This document shows positions 51,413 through 60,608 of a stretch of DNA of 64,000 bases, one piece after another. The DNA is taken from NCBI RefSeq assembly GCF_002741105.1, contig NZ_NIQU01000001.1:310001-374000 (forward strand), read 5' to 3'. The DNA is from Pseudomonas sediminis (GTDB lineage Bacteria; Pseudomonadota; Gammaproteobacteria; Pseudomonadales; Pseudomonadaceae). The position numbers and the translations under genes were made by a program. Within the stretch, counting starts at the first letter, position 1, and each line of letters starts with the position of its first letter. The notes beneath the pieces were generated by a model. That model was given only the letters and a program-made list of their open reading frames with translations. It was not told the origin of the DNA and did not search any database.

Positions 51413-54019
51413 TCAATCCCCCATCAGCCCCTGCGCCTTGGCCATGGCCACGGCCTGGGTGCGTCTTTGCACACCGAGCTTGACGTTGATCCGCCGCGCA
51501 TGGGTCTTGACCGTGTGCAGCGAGATGAACAGACAATCAGCAATTTCCTGATTGGAATAACCCTGCGCAATCAACTGCAGCACTGCCAGCTCACGCGAGC
51601 TGAGCAGCGCGGTACCGGCACTGGCGGGCTCATCCAACCTCGGAGCCGGCTCGAACAGCCGCTGATGCAGGCTCTGCCCGGCCTCCCCCGGTAGTAGGCG
51701 TTCGAGCCATTGCGCCTGACGCTGCTGCAACTCCTGCAAAGGCCGTAGCAGGCGCAGTTGCCGTGCCTCGCCGATGGCTTGTTGCAACAGGTCATCGGCC
51801 TGTTCCACCTGGCCCTGTACCAGCAGCGCTTCAGCCAGACTGCCCCGGCATTCACAGGCCAGGCTGCGATGTCCGGCGAGCTGGCTTTCATCCAGCAACA
51901 GACGCAACGCATGCTCGGCAGCCGCATGATGGCCGAGCAGCAGGTCACTGATAGCCAGGCAGTGGCGCAAGCGCGGCAGCAGATCGTAGAACTCGGAAGG
52001 CGCCAGTTGCTGGCGCTGCTGCAACTGCTGCAGCGTCTGGGCGAACAACTCACGCGCACGCCCCGTCTGCCCCTGGCGCAGCAGCAGACGCCCCGCCTGC
52101 AGTTGCAACACGCAGCGGTAACGTACCTCCGGCACATGCGACCATTGCATCACCCGCTCGGCCTTCTGCAACCACTGGTGCGCCTCGTCGAGATCGCCAC
52201 GGCTCTCGGCCAGTTCCAGCATCCCCAGGTAGCCGGAAATGATGTAGGCATCCTCGCAGTGCTCGGCTTCCTGCAGCCCCTGGCGATAGGCCTGCTGCGC
52301 CGCTTCGTCGAGGCCCTGGCGCGCCAGCAGACTGGCCCGCACCAGCAGTAGACGGGCAACCACCGGGCTATGACTGAAGCCTTCACGCAGCAGCGCCAGG
52401 GACTGTTCGGCCAGCTCGGCTGCACGCCCGGCCTCGCCACGCATTTGCAGCAGCAGGCAGTGATCGGTATTGATCAGGGCTTCGAAAATCAAACTGCCAT
52501 GCAGTCGTGCCAGGCGCAGGCCCTGGTCCAGCGCCTGCTTGGCCTGATCCAGGGCGTGCTCGGCCATATGCTGCTGGGCCAGCGCCTGATAACAGAGCAC
52601 ACGCTGCGACCAGCTGCCCTCGTCCAGCATCTGCAGCGCTTCCTGGCAGTGCAAGCGGGCATCGCGCCGCCCGCACTGACGCGCCAGCACGCCCGTCAGT
52701 GCCTGCCAATGAGCGATCAACTTGCGCTGGCGCCGCGTATCGGGTTGCGGCATGAAATGCGCCAGCCCCTTGATGCAGGCACTGGCCTCGTCGAATCGGG
52801 CGCAGATGATCAGCGCCCAGGCCTGCAGCACGATCAGACGCGGCGAACTGGCGAACAACCAGTCCGGCAGTTCCTCGCGCCATTGCAGCAGTTGCGCTAC
52901 CGAATGGCCCTGCAGCAACTGCTCCTGATCGAAGCGCTGCAGATAGTTGACCGCGACTTCGACCTGACCCGCCTGCAAGGCATGCTCGACCGCCTCACGG
53001 ATGTCGCCATGCTGAGCGAACCACTGGCAGGCCCGCACATGGATCGGAGCCGGCGCCGGTGCCCCCGGCAAGCGCCGCAGTACTTCGGCCAGCGGTCGCC
53101 ACATCCGGAACCAGGTGCCGCTGCTGTCGAGACTGCGCACGAACAGCTGACGCCGCTGCAGCTCACTCAACAGCTCGGTAGCACGCCCCTCCAGCAGGTG
53201 CTCACAGAGCGACAGGGAGAAACGCGGCAGCAAGGCCAGTGCATGCAGATCGCTGCGCAGCTCTTCGTCCAGATCGGCCAGTACCTCACGCTGCACGTAA
53301 TCGCGCAGCACCGGACAGCCAGCCTGCAAACGCTGACGCAGCGCGTCCTCGTCAGCATCAAGCAGCAGCAGACGAATCGCCGCCAGCCAGCCCTCGCTGT
53401 GTGCCAGCAACGTCTGCCGAAGATCATCGGCCAGCTCGATCCGCAGCGCGGTGAGAAGCTCGCTCAGCGCCGACTCATCCAGCGCCAGCTCTTCGCCCTT
53501 GAGCTCCAGCAGATCACCCTGAAGCAGCAGACGTGGCAGGTTCCAGGCCGGCGTTCGACGGCTGGCGACCCACCAGGTGACCTGAGCCGGCGCCGCGGCG
53601 AACAAGCGGTCAAGACAGGCATCGAGCGCCTCGTCGGCCTGCCGCGGGTAGTCATCGATAAAGACCCACAAGCGCCCCGCGCGCTCGTGCAGCCGCTCGA
53701 TCAAACCTGCTTCGTTGGCATCATCGTTCGACAGTTGCAAGACAACCGCCAGTCGCTTGCACAACTGCGCTGGCGTCAGGCTGCGTCCCGCGAGATCGAG
53801 CCAGACCCGCTCGACGGCAGCAGGCGTGTGCCGCGCGCACTGGCCGAGCAGCACGCTCTTGCCGGTTCCGGCAGGCGCGCACAGCAGGCGCAGACGCGAC
53901 TCGCTGGCAAGCAGACGCTGCAGCAGGACGGGACGGGAAACGACGCACGGTGGCAGCCGTGGTAGATCGGCTGGTTGCACCTGCAGCGCACTCGGACGGG
54001 CGATGGCGAGGGTCGGCAT
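51413..54019 (-). CDS. MalT-like LuxR-family (LAL) regulator
   Basis: The 868-residue protein has a STAND-type ATPase with Walker A APAGTGKSVLLGQC (about 48-61) and a Walker B-like LWVFIDDYP, a winged-helix region, a long TPR-like superhelix (about 350-780), and a C-terminal LuxR helix-turn-helix (ELAVLQLIAQGYSNQEIADC and TVKTHARRINVKLG). Such regulators bind ATP and an inducer, oligomerise and activate transcription. From memory it corresponds to PA3921 next to DUF1329/DUF1302 genes (PA3922-PA3923), as here. It is transcribed in the same direction as those genes and lies downstream of them, after a terminator. Confidence 0.9.
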   Translation of the reverse strand: MPTLAIARPSALQVQPADLPRLPPCVVSRPVLLQRLLASESRLRLLCAPAGTGKSVLLGQCARHTPAAVERVWLDLAGRSLTPAQLCKRLAVVLQLSNDDANEAGLIERLHERAGRLWVFIDDYPRQADEALDACLDRLFAAAPAQVTWWVASRRTPAWNLPRLLLQGDLLELKGEELALDESALSELLTALRIELADDLRQTLLAHSEGWLAAIRLLLLDADEDALRQRLQAGCPVLRDYVQREVLADLDEELRSDLHALALLPRFSLSLCEHLLEGRATELLSELQRRQLFVRSLDSSGTWFRMWRPLAEVLRRLPGAPAPAPIHVRACQWFAQHGDIREAVEHALQAGQVEVAVNYLQRFDQEQLLQGHSVAQLLQWREELPDWLFASSPRLIVLQAWALIICARFDEASACIKGLAHFMPQPDTRRQRKLIAHWQALTGVLARQCGRRDARLHCQEALQMLDEGSWSQRVLCYQALAQQHMAEHALDQAKQALDQGLRLARLHGSLIFEALINTDHCLLLQMRGEAGRAAELAEQSLALLREGFSHSPVVARLLLVRASLLARQGLDEAAQQAYRQGLQEAEHCEDAYIISGYLGMLELAESRGDLDEAHQWLQKAERVMQWSHVPEVRYRCVLQLQAGRLLLRQGQTGRARELFAQTLQQLQQRQQLAPSEFYDLLPRLRHCLAISDLLLGHHAAAEHALRLLLDESQLAGHRSLACECRGSLAEALLVQGQVEQADDLLQQAIGEARQLRLLRPLQELQQRQAQWLERLLPGEAGQSLHQRLFEPAPRLDEPASAGTALLSSRELAVLQLIAQGYSNQEIADCLFISLHTVKTHARRINVKLGVQRRTQAVAMAKAQGLMGD

Positions 54020-54135
54020 GGCAGCGGTTCTCTCTGCTTGTCATTGTTGAACCACCAGGCGATGGTACCCCGCTCACCACTCACGACCACCCCTTGACGC
54101 TTATGGCGTGAGATTCACGTGAGAGAAGCAGGCAG

Positions 54136-54170
54136 AAAAAAGCCGGTGGCACGCAGGGCGCCACCGGCTT
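54136..54170 (-). terminator. Rho-independent terminator of the DUF1302-DUF1329 operon
   Basis: On the minus strand AAGCCGGTGGC, a 7-base loop region and GCCACCGGCTT form a strong stem followed by TTTTCTGCC. It stands 19 bases past the DUF1329 stop and before the MalT-like gene. Confidence 0.85.
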
Positions 54171-54188
54171 GTTCAGACTGCTGCCGGG

Positions 54189-55556
54189 TCAGCGCACGCC
54201 GGCGTTACGCAGCGCGGCGGGGGTGAAGTCCTTGGCTGAAGCCTGGGTGCCGTACTGCACCGCGGTGCGCTCCTCGTTGGCCATGCCGATGGCGATGTAG
54301 CGGCCAGCGATCACGTCGTAGAGGGCTTCCAGCGCGTACACCGGCACCTGTTTGTCGTACTGCTGGAACAACAGCGCCTCACCCACACGCCAGAGCTGAC
54401 CACGGCCGTCGTAATGCTCGGACAGAGCGATCTGCCAGGAGTCCTCGTCGACGAAGAAGCGCCGCTTGGCGTAGATGTTGCGCTCACCGCTCTTCAGCGT
54501 GGCTTCCACCTCCCAGACCCGGTGCAGCTCGTAGCGCGCCAGATCCTGGTTGATATGGCCAGCCTTGAGGATGTCGCTGTACTTCACCTGCGGTGAGGCC
54601 AGCCGGAAGTTGTTGTAGGGAATGAACGCCTCGCGCTTGCCCACCAGCTTCCAGTCGTAACGATCCGGCGCACCGCTGAACATGTCGAAGTTGTCGGTGG
54701 TACGCAGGCCATCGGCGGCGGTACCCGGACCGTCGTACGCCACCTGCGGCGCACGGCGCACACGGCGTTGGCCGGCGTTGTAGATCCACGCCATGCGCGG
54801 TTCACGCACCTGGTCGAGCGAGTCGTGCACCAGCAGCACGTTGCCGGCCAGACGCGACGGCGCAGTGACCCGCTGCTTGAACAGCAGCAGGGTGTTCTCC
54901 GCCTTCGCCGGGTCGATATCCGGAACGTTGTCGGGGAAGGCGACCTCGTCCTCGAAGTTCACCAGGGTGTAGGCACCATTGGTCTGCGGCGACGCCTGGA
55001 CGATGCTGCGCTTGAGGTTGCCACCGCGATAACGGGTGATGTGGTTCCACACCACCTCCAGGCCGTTCTGCGGGATCGGGAAGGCGTAGTAGCGGCTGTC
55101 ATTGAAATTGGTCAGGCCGTTGCCCCCCTCCACCAGCCCGGTATTCAGCGCGCTGCGTCTAGCAGCCTCGTAGATCCGCTCCGGCACAGCCGAGCTGCGA
55201 TGGGTCGGGTAGACCGGCATGCGGTAGCTTTCCGGATAGCGCTTGAACATCGCCAACTGGCCGGGTGTGAGCTGGTCGCGGTACTGCTCCAGGTTTTGCG
55301 CGGTGATGGTGAACAGCGGCTGCTCGCCGGCATAGGGGTCACTCAGAAAGCCGCGGGCGTCGACCTGCCCGGCATCAATGGCCAGGCCGCCGGTCCAGGC
55401 CGGGATGGTGCCGGCATTGTTGCCGGCCATCTCCGCACCCAGCGGGGTCAGGCTGTTACCGAGCTTGGCTGCTTCCTGCTCGCTGACCGCCGCCAGCACG
55501 CTACCGGTCAGCAGGCTCAGGGACAGCGCGCCGAGCATCTTCAGGGTTGTATTCAT
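54189..55556 (-). CDS. DUF1329 family outer-membrane lipoprotein-like protein
   Basis: The 455-residue protein has a signal peptide (MNTTLKMLGALSLSLLTGSV, cleavage after LAA) followed by the family start SEQEAAKLGNSLTPLGAEMAGN. DUF1329 has a LolB/LolA-like fold and usually partners DUF1302 in outer-membrane lipid or hydrophobic-substrate traffic. I start at ATG 55556 because GAGGA lies six bases upstream; the ATG at 55562 abuts that site. The gene follows the DUF1302 gene by 27 bases and is in one operon with it. Confidence 0.9.
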   Translation of the reverse strand: MNTTLKMLGALSLSLLTGSVLAAVSEQEAAKLGNSLTPLGAEMAGNNAGTIPAWTGGLAIDAGQVDARGFLSDPYAGEQPLFTITAQNLEQYRDQLTPGQLAMFKRYPESYRMPVYPTHRSSAVPERIYEAARRSALNTGLVEGGNGLTNFNDSRYYAFPIPQNGLEVVWNHITRYRGGNLKRSIVQASPQTNGAYTLVNFEDEVAFPDNVPDIDPAKAENTLLLFKQRVTAPSRLAGNVLLVHDSLDQVREPRMAWIYNAGQRRVRRAPQVAYDGPGTAADGLRTTDNFDMFSGAPDRYDWKLVGKREAFIPYNNFRLASPQVKYSDILKAGHINQDLARYELHRVWEVEATLKSGERNIYAKRRFFVDEDSWQIALSEHYDGRGQLWRVGEALLFQQYDKQVPVYALEALYDVIAGRYIAIGMANEERTAVQYGTQASAKDFTPAALRNAGVR

Positions 55557-55583
55557 CTGCATTCCTCAACTGATCCTGATGAC

Positions 55584-57377
55584 CTAGAAGCTCACGCCAA
55601 AGCTGAGCGCCAGGAAGTCGCGGTCGACCGCGGTGTTGTACTTGCCGCCGAAGAAGTCGGTGTACGACAGGCTGGCGGTGTAGGTGTTGCGGTAGTCGGC
55701 ATCGATGCCGAAGCTCACCGCCTTGGCACCCTCGTTGAACAGGCCGTTGGGACCGTAGCCGTCCACGTCATGCGACCAGGACACGTTCGGCTTGAGGTTC
55801 ACCCCGGCGAACACGTTGCTGTACTCCCAGATACCGCGAACGCGGTAACCCCAGGAGGTGCTGGTGACGAAGCCATGGGTGTCGCCGCGGAAGCCGTAGG
55901 CACCGAACAGCGAATCACGGCCGTAGCGCAGGTCTTCGCGACTTTCCAGCCCACCGACATGGGCCATGCCGATCTCGCCCACCAGGGTGAAGCGCCCGGC
56001 GCCCATGACCTGATCGAAGAAGTGGGTGAAGGTGGTTTGCACCTGGGTCACTTCCTTGCGCCGGTAGCCGACGTTGTCCTGACCCGGCCCAGCGGTGACC
56101 GGCGCGGTGCCCGGCGCGATAGGGTTGAGCAAGCTCAGGGTCATGTCGGTGGTATTGATCTGCAGCGGCAGGTTCGGTCGGTAGCTGATCTCGCCGCTCC
56201 ACGCGGTGCCGGTCGGTAGCGTGGTGGAGAAGCTCGCGCCGTAGAGGCGGATATCCTCGGGGTAGTCGAGGAAGTAACGACCATTACCGAGCATCACGCT
56301 CTGCGCCAGACCAGCGCCACTGCCCGGCACGATGCCGTTGGCGGTGCCGATGATCCCCGGCAGCGCATTCAGAGTCGCCTGCCCGGCGTTCTGCGTGCTG
56401 ACGATGGGCGTACGGCTGTGGTAGTTCATGAAGTACAGGCCGTACTCGGTCTCGTCGCCCAGCCAACGCAGGGCCAGGCCCCACTGACCGCTGTCACGCG
56501 CATCGCGATCACCGGCACGCGGCAGGATCACCCCTTCGCTGTCGACCCGAAAACCCTGACCGAACGCGGCAGCCACCGGCTGCAGCGGCGCGATGGCCGG
56601 CGAGCCGATGTGATAGCCGCTGTCGCAGCCGTCTGCGGCCACATCGGCGGTGGAGAAGAAGGTGCCGCAGTTGTCGATGATGGTCTGGTCCCACTCCAGC
56701 TGGTAGAAGGCCTCCATGCTCAGGCGGTCGCTGAGGCTCTGCGATACGTAGAGCATGTTCACCGGAATCAGGCCTTCCTTGATTTCCGCGCCGGGACGGC
56801 GGAAGGCGGCGACATCGATGGGGTTGATCGAGTTGATGCTGTTGCCGATGAAGGTGCTCTCGCCCCAGCTCACCACCTGCTTGCCGGCCCGTACCGTGCC
56901 GGGCAGATCACCGATGGCGTAGTTGTGGTAGACGAAGGCATCGAGGATTTCCGCTCCCGAGGACTTGGCGCCCTCCTTGCGGTTATGGTCGTCGATGTCC
57001 TTGAAGCGGCGGCTCTCGTCCTTCAGCTCGAAGTCGTACCAGTACTTGCCGCGCACGAAGACGCCGGTATCGCGGAACTTCAGTTCGAGGTCATGGATAC
57101 CCTTGAAGATCTTCGAGAAGGTCTCGCCCTTCTTGAAATTCAAGCGGCCGTCATCGCCAGTCTGCGCCTGACCCTGGCCACCGTTGTTAGGGCCGATCAG
57201 ATCGCGATCCGGACTGCGCATCGACCAACTGGCACCGACCGACAGCGAGCTGTCGAACTGCCCTTCGATCTCACCGATATTGAAATTGACGGCCTGCGCC
57301 GGAGCGGCGAAACCGACGGCGACGGCCAAAGCCAAGGTGTGCGGCTGGAATAGTCCGGGCCCTGTTGTTCTTGTCAT
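55584..57377 (-). CDS. DUF1302 family outer-membrane beta-barrel protein
   Basis: The 597-residue protein starts at ATG 57377 with AGGAG nine bases before it. After a signal peptide (cleavage after AQA) comes the family sequence VNFNIGEIEGQFDSSLSVGASW. It has many amphipathic strands and ends LALSFGVSF with C-terminal Phe. DUF1302 proteins are FadL-like barrels found with DUF1329 and MalT-like or RND genes and are linked to sterol or fatty compound transport; the true substrate here is unknown. It is the first gene of the operon. Confidence 0.92.
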   Translation of the reverse strand: MTRTTGPGLFQPHTLALAVAVGFAAPAQAVNFNIGEIEGQFDSSLSVGASWSMRSPDRDLIGPNNGGQGQAQTGDDGRLNFKKGETFSKIFKGIHDLELKFRDTGVFVRGKYWYDFELKDESRRFKDIDDHNRKEGAKSSGAEILDAFVYHNYAIGDLPGTVRAGKQVVSWGESTFIGNSINSINPIDVAAFRRPGAEIKEGLIPVNMLYVSQSLSDRLSMEAFYQLEWDQTIIDNCGTFFSTADVAADGCDSGYHIGSPAIAPLQPVAAAFGQGFRVDSEGVILPRAGDRDARDSGQWGLALRWLGDETEYGLYFMNYHSRTPIVSTQNAGQATLNALPGIIGTANGIVPGSGAGLAQSVMLGNGRYFLDYPEDIRLYGASFSTTLPTGTAWSGEISYRPNLPLQINTTDMTLSLLNPIAPGTAPVTAGPGQDNVGYRRKEVTQVQTTFTHFFDQVMGAGRFTLVGEIGMAHVGGLESREDLRYGRDSLFGAYGFRGDTHGFVTSTSWGYRVRGIWEYSNVFAGVNLKPNVSWSHDVDGYGPNGLFNEGAKAVSFGIDADYRNTYTASLSYTDFFGGKYNTAVDRDFLALSFGVSF

Positions 57378-57601
57378 GCGGGTCTCCTGAAGTGGGGTGC
57401 AACTGCAGGGAACCCTACGCAGCGACCACACCTCGGATAAGCGCACCAAGGAGGTATTTCACCTGTCGCCCGAAAGGATGAATGACGCCCTGACACGGGC
57501 GCGTACGGGCCGACCTCAGCTTGCTGAATGACGGACCATCAGGCAGGTGGGGAACTATTTGCTAGCAGCATGCGCAGAGCGCTGCCGGAACTAGAACAGC
57601 C
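57378..57601. promoter_or_regulatory. Upstream region of the DUF1302 operon
   Basis: This 224-base region should hold the DUF1302 promoter on the minus strand and a MalT-type operator. No clear sigma-70 boxes stand out and no gene is visible. Confidence 0.35.
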
Positions 57602-57723
57602 TGAACATGACCCAGCCGTTCGGGCGCCCGTTGCCTCGGCGCCCGCGACATCATGGGCCACTGCCTGATCATGCTGCTGTACTCGGGCGTGGTGATCTAC
57701 GGCGCGTTTTACTTCCTCGGCTA
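57602..57723 (+). pseudogene. 3' fragment of the AtoE-like transporter gene
   Basis: The sequence copies the end of the transporter gene at 49951-51294. It begins near AACATGACCCAGCCGTTC (original AACATGATCCAGCCGTTC), lacks about 17 bases found in the original, then is almost identical to the end: GACATCATGGGCCACTGCCT, ...GGCGCGTTTTACTTCCTCGG and TAA in place of TGA. Translation of the second part reads DIMGHCLIMLLYSGVVIYG. There is no start or promoter, so it is a relic. With the original it brackets the MalT-like/DUF1329/DUF1302 block. Confidence 0.88.
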
Positions 57724-57762
57724 AGCACTTTCAGGCTCGCTCAGGGTAACGAGTGGGCCTGA

Positions 57763-60462
57763 TTACAGGCTCGCCCACTGGGCCAGAAAATCGCGCACTT
57801 TCTGCTCGATGCCGCTCTCGACGGTACGCACACGCAGAATGGGAATTCCACTCTTCGCCAGAATGCTGTTCTTCAGCGCATCCCGTTCGATCTGATCAGC
57901 TTTGTCGTGCGAGCCGCCGTCGACCTCGATCACCCCTAGCGGCCGCTTACCGACCTTGAAATAGATCACGAAATCGCAACTTGAACGGCGCATGAACTCG
58001 CGCTCACGATCGGTCAGTTGAGGATTTTCCGCGACAGCGATCCTGTTCAACGCCACCTGCTTGTGCCACTTCAGCGCCTGCAACGAGTCGCCTACAAATG
58101 CTTCACGCAGTATCTGCGCCATGATCTGTTCGGACACGTAGCGTGAGTCCTGCGCCCTCAGACGACTGCGCAGGCGTTCCAGGGATTGGTCGTATTCCTT
58201 GTAGAGCAGGTCGAACGCCGACACCACTGGCGCACGCTGGATCTCTTTATCCTCTGCGTAGTATTCGATGTAACGGACCAAGGCTGCGACAGGGCCATTG
58301 TTCCTGGCGAACACCTCGTCTCCCGTTACCAGGGTGAAACGGTGCTTGGCCCGCGAAACGGCCACGTTGACCATGCGCGAGTCATCGACGAAGCTCAGGC
58401 GGTTTTGGCTCTGGTTGTACTGTTTTTTGTCCAGCACCGTGGAGAAAACGATCTCATCGCACTCGCGCCCCTGAAACTTGTGCACGGTGTCGGTCACGAA
58501 GTCAGCGGGCAGATGTGCCTTGGAGAGCGTGGCCTGATCCCTGAACGGTGCGATTAGACCGCGCCCATCGCCATCGACCCACGCGCCGTCACCATCGCCC
58601 TCGAGCACCTTGAGCAAGGAGTCCACTTCTCTGAAGTTGATGTTCTTGCGGGCATGATTGCCCTTGGCCGTCACCACCAAACGCAAGGGCGCTTCGCCAT
58701 TGTCTTCGGTCATGGGCACCAGGGCATCGGAATAGAACTGCTGGTTGCAGAACTGGATGATCCTCGGATGGCAGCGGTAGTGCTCCTTGAGCAAAGTCTT
58801 GGGCAACGCGTCCCCGAACACCTGCAAGCAGGAGTCGAGCAAGCTGTAGCGCTCGCAGTCGTAGCTCAGTACTGGCGCGCTCAGCCCCGTCGGCGCCGGG
58901 ATATGCGCCAACTGCTTGGTGTCACCAACGACGATCAGGTTCTTCGCGCAACCCAGGGCGAGGATGCCCGGCACGATGTCCTGCTGTGAGGCTTCGTCGA
59001 TGATGACGTAGTCAAGCACCGCCCCGGACGCAATCGAATTGACGATCGAATGGGTGCTGCTGCCGAGTATGGGAAAGCGCTTGACGAATGCATCGAAGTT
59101 CTTTTTATAGGTCTTGGCATCGAAGGTGCCGGCGTCCTGAACTTGCTGATGCAAGCGATGCTTCAGAAGACGCATCGACCCGGCTCTGAGCGCCTCCAGC
59201 AAAGAATTGAAGTTGCCACGAGCCAATGCCTCGTTGCACTTGCGTAGGTCGTTTTCCTTATTTCGCAACAGCTCATCGTAGAAGTGCGATTGCAAGGCAT
59301 TGAAGAAGGTCAGGCGCGCGTCCTCATCGGCGAAAGGCCGGGTACGCAATATCCTGAACTTGAAGAGCAACTCGAGCCGATCCTTGAAGCGCAACCGCTG
59401 CCCAACCAGATAAGTCAGGTAGGCCATCAGATCCGTGGTCTTTCTCGGCGACAGATGATACTTGGCCAGGGACGCAGGAGCCTGGATACCGTTATCCTTC
59501 TGCCATTGCTCCAGATAACGCCGCTCGATATTCAGCTCATCGATTTCCGCCTTGAGCTGAGCGGCTCGGTTCTGGTCGCGCAGCAGGCCCTTGAGCTGCT
59601 CCAGCACACCCTGGATCTCCTCCATCGGCGGCGCCGGCTCGGGCTCACCCGATGGTACGGGCAATACATTGGCGAAAAAATCTTTGCGGTTTGCATCTTT
59701 GCCTAACTTGGCAACCAGATAATCCAGGCCAGACTTGCCGAGTTTCTCGTAGACGTTTTCCACGGCCGAGTTGTTGTTGGACAGCACCGCGACGGTCTGA
59801 CCACGCAGCAGGATGTTGGCGAGAATATTGAGAATGGTCTGGGTCTTGCCCGTGCCCGGCGGCCCTTCCACCAAGCTGATCTGCGCACGGAAAGCCTGCT
59901 CGACAGCCTTGAGTTGGCTTTCGTTGATGCCGAAGGGGTAGATCAAACCTTCGCCCACTGACTGCACACCATTGCTAGCCGAGCAATAGGCCTGCAAGGC
60001 ACTGCCCGCTAGCACAGGCAGCGCTTGCAGTTGACTCACGACGTTGGCGGCAATCTGCTTGTCGGTTGCGTTCTTCGCGGTGTTGACACGAGCCTTGGCG
60101 ACCGACTGGAAGTAATCGAAGACGGGCTCGTCCTTTACGCGAGTGGGCGCAACAAATCTGACGCCATCCATGTTGTGGACATATGGCCGGGCATCCGTGG
60201 AGTAATAGACCACGGCATAGCGCTCGCCATAGATCTCGACCCGTTCGACAGGAGTGCTGACGATACTTTCCTGTTTCTCCATCAGCACATCGCACAACTT
60301 GCGCGTCGGCTCGACGCGACAGTCACTGAGAGGGCTAATGAATTTCTTTGTGGAGGGGTAGTGGCACGTCAGCTTCAAGACTTTGGTTTTGTCATCCCAC
60401 CAGATTTGCCAGTCACTGATCTGCTTAGTCTTGTTCTGCTCATTAACGTAAATCGAAACCAT
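57763..60462 (-). CDS. Superfamily 1 helicase with C-terminal DUF2726-like nuclease domain
   Basis: The protein is 899 residues from ATG 60462 (MVSIYVNEQNKTKQISDWQI). Helicase motifs: Walker A VEGPPGTGKTQTI (about 197), motif II VIIDEASQQD (about 487), motif III VVGDTKQLAHIP, HYRCHP (motif IV region), DTVHKFQGRECD (motif V) and NVAVSRAKHRF (motif VI), as in Dna2/Nam7/Upf1-like enzymes. The last 110 residues hold CDFVIYFKVGKRPLGVIEVDGGSHD and PILRVRT, a PD-(D/E)XK-like DUF2726 fold. Codon use is less GC-biased than the flanks, which suggests transfer. Helicase-nuclease fusions of this kind are frequent in defence islands. The start is chosen by AAGGA placement; an in-frame ATG five codons earlier is possible. 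Confidence 0.88.
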   Translation of the reverse strand: MVSIYVNEQNKTKQISDWQIWWDDKTKVLKLTCHYPSTKKFISPLSDCRVEPTRKLCDVLMEKQESIVSTPVERVEIYGERYAVVYYSTDARPYVHNMDGVRFVAPTRVKDEPVFDYFQSVAKARVNTAKNATDKQIAANVVSQLQALPVLAGSALQAYCSASNGVQSVGEGLIYPFGINESQLKAVEQAFRAQISLVEGPPGTGKTQTILNILANILLRGQTVAVLSNNNSAVENVYEKLGKSGLDYLVAKLGKDANRKDFFANVLPVPSGEPEPAPPMEEIQGVLEQLKGLLRDQNRAAQLKAEIDELNIERRYLEQWQKDNGIQAPASLAKYHLSPRKTTDLMAYLTYLVGQRLRFKDRLELLFKFRILRTRPFADEDARLTFFNALQSHFYDELLRNKENDLRKCNEALARGNFNSLLEALRAGSMRLLKHRLHQQVQDAGTFDAKTYKKNFDAFVKRFPILGSSTHSIVNSIASGAVLDYVIIDEASQQDIVPGILALGCAKNLIVVGDTKQLAHIPAPTGLSAPVLSYDCERYSLLDSCLQVFGDALPKTLLKEHYRCHPRIIQFCNQQFYSDALVPMTEDNGEAPLRLVVTAKGNHARKNINFREVDSLLKVLEGDGDGAWVDGDGRGLIAPFRDQATLSKAHLPADFVTDTVHKFQGRECDEIVFSTVLDKKQYNQSQNRLSFVDDSRMVNVAVSRAKHRFTLVTGDEVFARNNGPVAALVRYIEYYAEDKEIQRAPVVSAFDLLYKEYDQSLERLRSRLRAQDSRYVSEQIMAQILREAFVGDSLQALKWHKQVALNRIAVAENPQLTDREREFMRRSSCDFVIYFKVGKRPLGVIEVDGGSHDKADQIERDALKNSILAKSGIPILRVRTVESGIEQKVRDFLAQWASL

Positions 60463-60608
60463 GCATCCTTTACCCATACCCGAGAGAGATCCGCAGCCAT
60501 CCTGATGGCTAGTACTGATCTCACAGCCTTCCGAAGGCAGGCATATTGCCATCATTCCGCATTATGGGGCAGACCTTGGGATACCCGAGACAGATAAAAC
60601 CAGACGCC

